The notes under the pieces: generated by a model | The model's database searches: none | What the model was told of the DNA's origin: nothing | The model's input: only the letters and a program-made list of their open reading frames with translations | Program-made: the position numbers and the translations under genes | Assembly: GCA_003342815.1 (NCBI GenBank) | Contig: PTEX01000278.1 | Span: 357,440 to 421,439, forward strand | Reading direction: 5' to 3' | DNA from: Eudromia elegans | Taxonomy: Eukaryota > Chordata > Aves > Tinamiformes > Tinamidae | Length of the DNA: 64,000 bases | Shown here: positions 27,073-39,263 of the stretch, one piece after another | How positions within the stretch are numbered: position 1 is the first letter of the stretch | How the letters are laid out: each line of letters opens with the position of its first letter

Positions 27073-29189
27073 AATTCCAAGTATCTGAGACAAAAAGGAA
27101 ATGTTAAAAAAGGGGAGTGCAAAAACTGAGGCAGAGGGGAGGGAGAAACAAAATGTCACCATGATAACTTAAGCAAAAGTAAATGTGCAGTAGTCTTCAA
27201 AATACATTTTTTTTTAATCAAAATAATGGAAAAAAAAATAGAACACAGAAGAATTTACTTGGTAAAATTCTACCTATAGCTGAATCCTAAATATCACCTA
27301 CTTTTTGACAGACATGAAATAATGGAAGATTAATGTAACTTTTCCTTTAGAATAACAAGTGAGCTACTATAGATTTTAAATGGCTTTAGTCTGACACAGT
27401 GCACCTACCCATGGGAATTAATCACTCTTAATTGTTTAAATCCCTGCATTTGTGTAGTATGGGCTAACAACAAGGTACTCATAATGTTTTTCACCTAAAG
27501 TTATTAAGATTGTGTAATCATATAACCGAGATGCTCATATTGACATATTTTATCCCTGCATACTTAGCTACTTGGCTTCATAGTATTGTAAAAATGCTAT
27601 GAGAAGATTAAAGTTAAGGAAAATAGAAGCTTATGTATTTTTCAAACAATTCCTCATTAGAGCAGACCAATAAAAACATTGGGAATGTACTACATTTTCT
27701 GGGTACAGCTTGAGGTAGCTCCGGAGAGCTCATGGTGAGCGCTGGTGTTCTGATGCAACGGGAACAAGTAGCCTGACTTGTTATACTTGAATATTTGAGA
27801 GTGTGTGAAACCACATAAAGTAGCGACCAGAGTGCATACTAATCGTACTGTTCAGTAATAGCATTGCAGTAAACAAGGACTTGAGTAGATACTGGGGACC
27901 TCGCTACCTATGAAGTGAAAAACTGAGCTACCCTTGGCTTCCCAGCAGGTGGTTGCAGAAGTTGCATTTCAGTACGTGGTGGTACCGTACTGTCCCTTGC
28001 TGCTCACATCCATGCCAAGGAGTAATAAAGGCTGTTGTGGGCTCTTCCTTTGCTAGAAGCTCATTCCCTTTAAGAAAGAGCAGCCACGTGGTTTGAAATC
28101 GGTATCTCCTCACATGAATAAGAACCGTAATGACAGGACTGTCTTTTTATTATCCAGTGCTAAGATTTTATTGTCACCAGTGAGTGCAGAAGTAAAGCCA
28201 GCGTTGGTATGCATGTAAAGCAGATGTTTTTATATACTGAATTTTATGACATTTGAAGTAGGTTCACATCTAAAAACTGAAGGTCTATTTTTCACTGATG
28301 CTTCTGACTTTGGTTACCTCAGTTTGAAAAGAGAAAAACCTATAATTAAGATTAAATTACAGATATTAAAATATTTTTGCTATTTTCTTTTGATGATGAT
28401 AAATCACTTAGATTAAGAGTGCTTAAGATTACATTTTGCTCCTGCGTTCGCTGTAGGAGTAATGATGGGGCAAGGGCTGGAGGAGGAGAAATATCCCGGC
28501 AGACTGAGTAGCCATTTGCTCGTGGTGCTGGCTCCCCTTTTACAGATGAGTCAACTATGTCATTGTTCCCAATTTATCAGTCTCTTTTAAAGAAACATTT
28601 TCTGTTGCTGTTCTGTTATACAAACATATGCAAGTCTTGATCTCTTCTTACAGAAATGAGGCATTTTCTTTAGCAGCTAGGGAAGCAAATGTTAAGAAGG
28701 TGAATGTAATATCTCAGATTAATTAGCAAATTCTAGATGCTCTCAAAACTTGAGGAATAAGACAAAATATACTGGTAAAATGTGTTCTGTAAAGCTGCTG
28801 CCCTCAAGTACTTAGCTGGTAGTTCCGTTGCTTCAGTGTGCCCGGGGATGCTGACTGCTTGCTGGCATCAGCTTGCACATTTTACACTTGCATATCAAAA
28901 TGTTTGCTTGCTTGCTGTGATTTACATAGTTCTTTCCAGTTGCTAGTGAAAGAAATTTGGGCCTCTAGGGTCAAAAATCATAGCTGTGTTACATAATTGG
29001 TTTAAGTTTTGGAGCGTGTACAACAATTATCTCTGAATATTTTATCTTACAGGCTTTCTATGAAGTAGCCTGCTGTTTTCAACCTGCAGTACGGTGAAGA
29101 ATTTAGAAATCTGGGCTAGGACATTCTTTTTTACCTATTATCCAGTGTTCCTGGATTTCTTTGGAGGTTTCAGGCTTTGTATGTGTTTT

Positions 29190-29214
29190 TGTTTGGTTTT
29201 GTTTTTGTTTTTCC
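29190..29214 (+). repeat. (GTTTT)n-like tract
   Basis: Irregular GTTT and GTTTTT units. Confidence 0.8.
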
Positions 29215-30008
29215 CCTGAAGAAACAGGTTGGCAGAATGCTTAAATACGGTATTTGTGGATTTTGCCTGTTTATCACATGTACTGAATGAAACAGAAAAG
29301 GGCATAGGCTGGACATGCCCAAGTGTTAAAATAAAGAAAAAAAAAATCTTCTTAATGCCAGTTTTTGTTGCTTTGTTTCTAGCTTGATCAAATTGAGCTA
29401 CTGTAACTAAGCCTAAAGAATCATCTGTTAGGCAGCAATCTTGAAATTTAATTTTGTCTTTTTACATCAGTTTTTCTAATTACTGAAGTCTCTAGGAATT
29501 ATAGAACATGGGAAATACTATCTCACCACAAATATCTCCATCAAAAATCAAAAAATCTCAAGTACAGGAAAGAACAAAACATGCAGCAGCTTTTACTTTT
29601 GAATGCTTTAGTTGAAAATAATAGGATCTTCTCTTTCAGGGAACCTAAATTAGGAGCAAGGGGATATTAAGTACATGCCATATGCCCCCTAGATGGATGC
29701 AATGCTGAGGTTAAAAACTGATGTGTTTCTTAACTTTCATCAGCTGAAGTATCTTTTCAGGAATTATTTTAGTGATATTTTTAGTGAAATGAATGTATCA
29801 TCCTGTCGGAATTTATATGATCACTTGATACTACTTTTGAAATGGAATATGCTCTTTTGATGGGGAATGCAGTTCCAGCAAATCCGCCTTTGTGGTAGGC
29901 ACTGAAGAGTCATGTCTTTCATATGGTGCTTCATGGCAGGCAAGAGCTTAGATTGAGGAGGAAGGAAATCAAGGTTAGACCTCTCTTGGCTTTTCCTGTG
30001 AGAGAGGG

Positions 30009-30023
30009 AAAAAAAAAAAAAAA
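30009..30023 (+). repeat. Poly-A, 15 bases
   Basis: Homopolymer after AGAGAGGG. Confidence 0.95.
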
Positions 30024-33000
30024 GCACAACTCCTTGTGTAATACGGTTTAATTTCATAGCTCACAGGCCGTTCAGTTTTTGCTTTTATCATCCCTTCTAG
30101 CAGTAGGCAGTCGATAAGTAGCCGAGTATTAGCTACTTTCTGCTGTGAGGATGACATATCTGTTTTTCCCAAGGGGTGAAGGAAATAACCAACTGTGTGT
30201 GGAACTAATAAAGCGTCTTGGAAAGAGAAGTGAGTGCAGCTTTAAGTTGTGTTTCTCTCATGCCATACACACAGAGAAACTCTTCTCTACTGCATATAGG
30301 CAACCTTTTCCTGATCTAGTGGAATCTCAATCCCCTCCCCTGCTGCTGGAGGAGAAGGATAGTTTTCTTGTGTGAAGGGCTTTTAGTTGGGAATTAGTTG
30401 TCACTGTAAATTAGCTTTGCTGTGAGACTTCTGTCAAATATATTAATCTGCAAATGGATAAATCAGACTGTTTTATTATCTGCTATGGAGCTTATTTTGT
30501 TTTTGTGAAATGATTTGCTATTTCTCTTCTATGCTCAATTTTGTGCATAGATTTCTGTACTTGTGCTACACGATTTGAGGGTTACCACTTGCTACTCTCT
30601 GGCCTTGTTTTCCTATGCAAGTATCTAGCAGTTTTGAAATCTCATACTGGCTGTTTTTATCTTAAAGGTGGTTGAACCTAGAGCCTAGTGCAACAGCTTT
30701 GAAATCAGTAGATTTATGTTGATATAAAACTGCCATAAGTAAGGAGACTGTTAAAATAAGTACGTGATCTTTATAGATCTTGCTCTCTTTTTTAAATTAA
30801 GCTTTTATCTTGGAGAAGGAAACCTGCTAAAGTAATGATAAACTGACTGTAGGTTTAGGGAATTGAAAAAAGCTTATTAAGGAAAATTTTTATGTATTAT
30901 TGTTTTATCCATGAGTGATAAAGTAAACAAAACATTTTTTTAAAAAGGCTGCTACTGCATATCGGTATAGGGCAGAGTGAGGAAGAACACAAACTTGCTA
31001 ATTGGCTAATGTATTTTAAGTTAAATCAGACTTGACAAGATAAATTGAGAAGATTTTTCAGAGCCCTCATCTGTTCCAAATAACCATCAAACTGAAGCCT
31101 TTGCACGCACAGTGCTTTGCTCTAAATTTTTTAATGCAACCTGACTTCAGGCTTAATGCTGATAGATACTTCTGTCTGTGAAAAATCATATGTAGCTACA
31201 AAGACAGTGAAGAAGCAGCCTGGTTGCTCCATAATAGTTGTCATCTTACCTTAAAACATCAGTGCAGTGGTTTCATGCCAAACCATAGATTTTCTGAAAT
31301 GTCGTAGGTTTTTGGAAAAATGAATCCAAAATGGTTATGTCAATGACCAAATTTAATCAGGATCTGCCTTGCTAAACTTGGTGGATGTTGTGTTCAGCTT
31401 TAGTTGGAAGTTTGGATGAGGTTACAGGAAAACTTAGATGTTTTTGTCAAAAAGGAAAAGTTTATTCACAGGGATGCCCATATTGCACGTGTGATGGCTT
31501 GTTCTGTACATCATGATGTGAACTCACACTGTGCTTGTAGGGTTGCCCCGGTGGACCTCCACAGACAAAGTTCACCTTACGGCAGGTTGGTTCAGGTACT
31601 AATTTTGTTTACTGTTCTCAATGACCACTTAAGGTATTAAGATATTAAGAATAAATTTTGAAAAAAAATCATGCAAAACACTTTTGTGATATCAGAACAC
31701 TGTTATTTTTTTCACTAATATTGTCTCCCACTGAATGGAGCCTGGCTGTAGAGAGCTCCTGCTTGTTATGAGTACCCTGTCATTACCATAAAACTACTAG
31801 AAGTGTTTGCTGTAAACAAAAAGTGAAATAATATCTAAATAATGTTAGAAGGTTAAGAACTGAAGCACCACCTGAGCCCTGGATGTGCTAGGAAAATTTG
31901 TATGAATCGCTTTGCGTGGGGTTAAGAGGCTGTTGTTCTCCCTGTGCTCTGGACACTGTAATCAAATCCCCAGTGTGCAGCCAAGGGGACGTGCTTTGGG
32001 CTATTTCAGCTACTACTGGCCCAATTATTTTAGAAACTAAGGGAATAGATGGGAAGGTGTTGCTCATACAAGTTTTCAGTAGCACGATACACAAAGGAGT
32101 TCGTGAACTTGTTTGTAAGATACACCAGCAGGGTGGTATGAACAGTTGCCAAATTCTCAATGTACTGTAGGATGCTCTGCAGTGATTCTCAATATTAAGA
32201 TAGCTGTAGAGCTCTGTAGGCTCTAAAACAAACATGAAGGTCTGGATTGCTTTTGGTCTTGGTTCATTTTAAGGAGATAAAACCCCCTTTATCCAAAGGG
32301 TGAGATTTCCATGATCTTTTCCTATAAAAGCCTGGCTGGAAAGATAGTCTAGAGGCAGTAAATACTGCATTTAATGCTACTTTTATTTTAAGTGCTACCT
32401 TTTTGAAACAGAATAGTGGAAAAAAAAATCTGAATTAAAAACCATTATGAATGTTTTTCTGCAAAATGAAAGTACCCGAATTTTTAATGCACTTTTTAGT
32501 TGGCTTTTGTGAAAGTTAAAGTTGAAATATTCTTAAGCCTGAATTTCTAGAGGCTGTGCACCATTAAATATTTGTAAAGATTAACAATTGGGTATTTAGC
32601 CAAGGATACCTAGGAGAGTTTTTGATAGTGTTGTAGGTCACTGTAACTAACTACTGAAAATTAGGACAGACATAGAGTGCATATTATTAAAGATACTTAA
32701 AGTCTGGATAGGACCATGGAGCATGTTTCTGGCTGTGTTGTCATTCATTAAATGTCAAACAGCATCATACTGTAGTTCTAGAACATTTTACACACTTCTG
32801 TGTATAGTCTGGTCCTTGGATCGAATAGGGTCCTAAAATGTAGCTATATCTCTGCGTTTTGAAATTGAAAGGCTTTGGCTATTCTCCAAATTAGTCTAAA
32901 AGTGTCAGAAACAAAGCTGAAATGTAAAGATGCTTTAGAAAAATCTCACAAGGTACTGCCTGTGTCTTTGGGCATCTAAGTATCATCCAGAAATTTAACC

Positions 33001-35023
33001 TGTGGCTCATTCAGTGTTGCCCAATGAATAATTCAGAAGTAGGAATGAGCATAAAGTGGACCTTGTTACCTGTTTTCTAAAGTAATCTCCATGAACTACA
33101 TGGCTGCACACTTTCTCCTCACCCTAGAGAAAGGTGTAGAAGGACATAGAGGAGGAATTGTTGTTTATTTCAATAAAAGATAACCTTCACCTGTTGAAGT
33201 TGTGGCAACCTCTGAACTCATTTAACTTATGACTTCACCATGGAGTGGTGAAAACAGCTGCTACATTTCCTTCCTCTTCAGCAGCAACCCTACTTTAGAG
33301 CAGCAGTGTGTTATCTCTATTGGCATTACACAACTTAAAGTGGAATATGAAGCGTTTCAGAAGATCAATAAGAGCTGCTCTGATCTTTTAGATTACAGCT
33401 CAACTCTGGAAATGTTTAGAGAAAAGATTCAGTTATGCCTGGACTTCTTGCTCATGAGGCTGAACATGAACTTGGCTCACTAGTGATATGTCGAGAATTG
33501 TCCTGGGAAACGTCAATCACGTCAGGAAAGCTCAAGACTTCTGCCATAGGGCAAGTGCACTATATTCACAAGAGCATGGTGAGAAATATTGATCCAGACA
33601 ACAGATGTCAGTAGAAAGAGCGACTAAAAAGCCAAATGAGGCTTAGGTAAGACGGTTGTTGACTTCCTGACACCCAATGGGGAATGGTAACTGGTAAATT
33701 ATGTGCGTGTGTGCAGAGCAGGCAATGGTGTCATTGACCCTGAGCTGTTTTGTAGCATCATGATCACATTGCCTTAAAAGTGCACTGGGAACAGCCCATA
33801 AAACATTCTACCAAACTACCCTCCTTGGGCATAGGGTTACCCAAACTCCACCTTGTGAGTTAAACATGTTAGATGATTAACTGTAGAATATAAAATCTAT
33901 GCAGTATGAGGTGTAAGATTATCTCAATGTGTCGATACCAGCCATATTAATGTTCCTATTGGTTCTCCTTAGAGATGTGTGGCTATCCATATGTCTTTAT
34001 CCATATTTCAGAGTGATTTTACAGTCTAATGACTGCTTTTCTCGAGTGCTTTGCCTCCTATTCTTTTACCTGAGCACACTGCAGAGAAAATACACATTCA
34101 AAAAGTAAGAAAAAGATGTTTAGGGGAACTATCATTTAGCACACAGTATAAATTAAACCTAGATGATATGCTTTTCTCCCTTGCTGCCCAGGATTTACAT
34201 TATGATTTATGTTTTTAGAAAGAAGTTTTCTTGCATTACAAGTAAGGATTAAAAGTTACTTTAAACTTTTCTTGCATTAAGCAGGATTTTTGTATAGTTA
34301 ATAAATTGGTGATGCTAGTAATATCTTGTGCTTGCTAGGTGAAAACTTTGTCATACAAACAGCAGTATATTTTAACACTGCACTTCATACTTATTAATCT
34401 CTTCATAGTTTACTATCAATGGACTCTGGCTCTTTTTTACCTAAAATTCCGTATTATTTTATTCACTTACCCTTTTTGCACTTAATTTGACCAGCCAGAC
34501 TGACTTCATCTCTAGGATACACAGATGATGTGTGGGTCTCCCCCTCCTGCCCTCGAGTCATTGTTGGCATTATTCTTTAAGTCTTTAAACTAGCACTCCA
34601 GAGCAACAGCATGATAATGGATTCTAAGCTGAATGGGAATCCAACCTTGACTGAAGACTTTGGAGGGGTGAATCCAATTTTTATTTTTCATAGGGACTGT
34701 TCCTCATTATGTGGTGGGCCACAGCGATGGTAATGCTTTTGTTCTCCAGAAGTGCTCTTGTAAGTTGCTTTTTTTTTTTTATTTATATGTAGATTTTTTT
34801 TTTGGCTTTGTTGGTGGCATTTTTCTGAACAGTTGAGAGTTCCTCACACATCACCTTGTTAATGGCAAACACCTGCCACTGCAAATATGCATTGCTTCAG
34901 TTTATTAAAACTTGCAAATGTGCAACTTTTCTTATCTTCCAACCTGTGACTGCTATATAAGTGTCAGTGAGGTATGGTAGACTAGAGCTTCTTTTGTTTA
35001 CTCAAACGGGCTGCTTTGTTGAG

Positions 35024-35041
35024 AGATAGCATCCGCTATCT
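35024..35041. repeat. Perfect 7 bp inverted repeat with 4-base loop
   Basis: AGATAGC, spacer ATCC, GCTATCT. Short palindromic hairpin. Confidence 0.9.
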
Positions 35042-35917
35042 GCCATTGACGTCTCCGGTACAGTGAGAATTAAGTTTCAGGTTTTTGAGCAGTATCTATA
35101 TGTTCAGCTTTGTGTCGTGGTTAGGGCCTGATTTTTGTGGAGTGTGAGCATGAGAATGTGCCAAAGGCCGCACACAGGTCTGAAGGTCTGTCAAAGCTGA
35201 TATCCTATTTTCAAGAGTTGCTGCCTAAGAAAGACAGTGAATAAGGTAAGGGAATCCTTCCTTGATATCTAGTTCTAGGAATTCTGGGGCTAGGGATTTG
35301 TAGAGGCTTTGCACTTGCATTTAGTAGCTTTTAGTGAACTTTCTTCTTTTTAATGTCCAGTCATCTGGATCTCAAGCAAACCTTTAACACCTGCTTTCTG
35401 CTGGTGGAAAAAAACTACAATTACCCTCTTGCTAGGAAAGTCAGAGTAGCAAATGCTATCATACCTACGATGTTGTTATCCGCTCTTTCTATCTGAATGA
35501 AAGTGAATGGTGTAGAAGTGTGTGTTTGAATTGGCAAGTTTGCATTTAAATGGACATAGGTTGGCTTGGGTGTTAATACATTGCTGAGATAAATGGTACA
35601 GAGGAGAGTTTATTTCTTTGGTGCTACAATGTTGTCAGGAGAGTGTGCCCTGTAATTGATTAACAGGGCACAGTACACTGACTTATATAGGGAAAGCCAT
35701 TATATCTCAGTAACAAGAAGGTATATACACTTCTGGCTTTAGTAAGTGAAAAATTGAATTCTGCAGGAAATAGCTAAATCTGCTGAAAGAACCAAACATT
35801 CCCAAGGACTCTCTTTCTTTTAAATCTGTAGTATAGCAGCATTTCATCTTATGAAGAAAGTTTAGGTAGTTCAGTGTATTTAGTGGAACTTCTACACAGG
35901 GTTAGAAGTATTAGCAG

Positions 35918-35947
35918 CCCCCTCCCCCCTTTTTTTTTTTCTTTTCT
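35918..35947 (+). repeat. Polypyrimidine tract C-run to T-run
   Basis: Thirty bases of C and T only: a C-rich block followed by about twelve T and CTTTTCT. Confidence 0.9.
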
Positions 35948-37288
35948 ATTTGGCCTACAGCAATGGGTTATTGATGGCATTTAATAATTTTAAAAATATG
36001 TCTATTCTTTTTTAAATATAATCCTTTCTTATAAGTCTCTCATTGTGATTCTTTTTTATAAGATAAAAATCTGCTCTCACATTTAGGCTTAAACATTTAT
36101 GAAAGATGACATAAATGCAAGAAAGTGAGATATTAGTTGGCCTCCCGTGGCCGGCATAAAAAATGAGGGAAAACTTAAAACAGATATTATCCTTTTTCTC
36201 TGATTTTGACCCTTTCAAGTTGAAAGTTAAATTACAATTCTCATAATACACCTTCACACCAGATTAAATGTGTTTGTAAAAGGTTCCAAAAATTGTGATC
36301 ACCCCAGCAGCTACAATGATACTCCCTGCAGGCAGGTATTTTAGACTATGCACTAGACTATACGAATTTGCCTGGCATATTCCTTTGCAACCAAGGAGTG
36401 GAGACAAGAGACAAGCCAGTCTCTTGCTTCTGAGGCAGTGATGCCTTAGAAAATAGCTGTTTCTAAACAACTTTCTACCTACTTGTTTTCGTTTGGATTC
36501 ACCACAAGTGGCCATAAATACTATGTCAAAATAAGAGGAGAAGATAAAGACTTCCTCAATAGTTACTGCAGTCTGAGAGAGAAGTTATTTTTACTATTTG
36601 GAGATGGTAGTATTCAGTTGTGGTGGATTGTTTCCAAACATTGTCTAAAATCCACCATTATTTTTTCCTCTACAGATCACAGTATGAAATTAAGCTTTTA
36701 ATGGTATTTGATGCCTTTTTTAAGCTTTTCTGTTCTATTAGGATAGGTTTTTTGCTTTACAAGCATTGTTAAAATATTGTGGCCTGTAGTATCCCATTAT
36801 GTTCAGTGATCTGTCAAATTGCAACAGTAGTAAACTGCTACCACTAGACCTGCCTATGCCTGATATTTTCCTGCAAAGATGCAAGATTTTCTTTTTCCTC
36901 TCATTAAATAAATAAAGAAAGAGGGTGGGTGCATGAGAAGGAGAAAGAAGTGCTGTGGTCACTTAGAAAATGTGGGACTGTGTAGGAGAAAGCAATCATA
37001 TAAACTTAAGGATTTGGTTTAAAAACTGGAAATCTGTCTTAGATATAACCTTTGAATATAATTCTAACATATTTGGAAATGCAAGGAGAGCAAGATTGGA
37101 TGCTATGTAGCAAAAAACCTTTTGTCATGGGTTCAGATGGGTTACTTGAGCATCACTACCCATGTGAGAGATGGAATGGGCCCTGTGTTGGGTAAAGCAG
37201 ACTCCATGACTCGTAAGGGGGACTGCATGGTGCTGATGACTCTTCCTTAACATTTACCCTCCATGAGCATGTTTGTTTTAAGGTTTCT

Positions 37289-37308
37289 ATGTATGTATGT
37301 ATGTATAT
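37289..37308 (+). repeat. (TATG)n microsatellite
   Basis: Four to five TATG units ending in TATATAG. Confidence 0.93.
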
Positions 37309-39054
37309 AGAAGCATACACGAAAATGTAAGCATGCAATAAATATCTTACTACATTAAAGGAATAGATGTATGTAATTTTTTCTTAAATATGGCTATACT
37401 TTCCAATGAAACTAGGTGCTTAATTTCTTTTTTATTAATAACTAATTTTTAGCAGAGTTCCTTTGGAAATATTGAGAGGGAAAAAAAAGGCAAACAAAAG
37501 AGATTTTTCAGCTTAAGCTTTCAGTATTACTGAGGACACATTTTCTTGGCAGTAGCTATTGTGTTAGACAAGCATAGGCAAATGCTATCAAGAAGCTTTG
37601 CTATGAGTACTTAGAGTGCTTCTAAGTATTCTCCTGCTTTAAAAACGTTTTTATCTATTTTTAATCTCGTCAGGAGAATTAAGGACAAATGACTTCATTT
37701 TCAGTGTTAGCTGGCTAAGTGAGCTGAGTGGCCAACAATACTCAACTTAGAAACATGCAAACAGCCCCAACCCAACCAGAAGAGTGCCAGAAGCAGAGCG
37801 TAGGTAAATGTCTCTGCTGTGCTTTGGTGACTTGGTCTGCTGCCACTATCTTAGCAAGCAGGACTGTACCTGTGGGAGGTGTTTGGTGGGAAAAGGGATG
37901 CAGATCATGGTGTACCTCCAAGGACTGGCCCCACTGGGACTTGTGGATGGGCAACTGCACAGTGTGGGAGGGGGCAGTTATAGAGGCTCCTCTTCTGTGG
38001 CATGGACATGAGTTCTTGAAAACATCTTCCTGAGTTAAAATCCCGTCAAAATTCCTTTTCTGAGGGTAAGATTGATGGCTTCCCCACACATGAGCCAGGC
38101 CTGGACTCTGGGGAGGGTTGCATGCACCGGAGGGTCATACCCAAGTCTGCTCCTGTGGCACAGTGTTAGGCCTGCTGCTTTCCAGGTGCCTACACTGAAG
38201 GTGTTTCCACTTAAAGCAGAGTCTGCAGCATGGTTTGTAATTTACTGTAATTTTTATAACATATATGTCAAGCTCATTGGTGTAGGTTGCTTCTTTCATT
38301 TGTGGTGAGGCTGCACAGATGATGTCGATGGCTGATTTAACCTACGCGTCTCCCACTTTCACTGGGGTAACTGAGGAAAAAAGCAGAGCCAAGGGCAGTG
38401 CACTAACTGCTCTGCATGTCTGAAAATGTCCAGCTCTTTCCTTCAAAGTTGTGTAATTTAAGAAATTTCTTTGAAACTTTTCCTTATTAGCAAGGCACTG
38501 ATTCTGACTCCCTTCTCCTATCTCCCCCATATCCATTTTGGATGTTAATACCAAGCTAATCTTCTTTATACCTAGTAAAATAGAAGTGAAGTGCTCAAAA
38601 TGGATTATAGAGATTATATTAGAAAAAGATTAAAAGATTATTTCCTTATTTTCTCAGTAAATCTGTAATATGTGATAATTCATAGGCATCAATTCATGTA
38701 TGCCAATTCCTCTTTTTTTTTTTCTCCTGAATATCAGATTATCAGCAGTTCCATCACAGCAACGAAAGTTTATCTTGAAGCTCTCACCATAATAACAATT
38801 TTTTTATGCTATCCTTAATGAGTGGTGGCCCATGGTTATGCATTACTATTACCAAACCTTACTGAAGTCTTTGGAAAAAAATCGTTAGTCTCCCCATGCT
38901 TTGTTTTTCCCTTTGTAACATGTAGTGGGCTGTAGCGTTTTCCTCCTGCTAGTTTGTATCCAAATGCCTCCCACATGTACACAAACAAGAAGCCTGTGGT
39001 ATTGCCCAAAATAAAATGGAAGGCTGCATTGCTCCTCAAAGCGTCCGACAGAAT

Positions 39055-39263
<209 letters not shown>

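Noticed and set aside
31888-32235. Overlapping frames on both strands (115 and 90 codons)
   Set aside because: Considered as a decayed retroelement or viral relic, but no polymerase, integrase, nucleoprotein or LTR feature could be identified.
33229-33483. 84-codon frame whose second half looks like a helical peptide (ITQLKVEYEAFQKI)
   Set aside because: It looks more protein-like than most, but I cannot match it to any family and the flanks carry no exon or retrocopy signs. Length alone is not significant.
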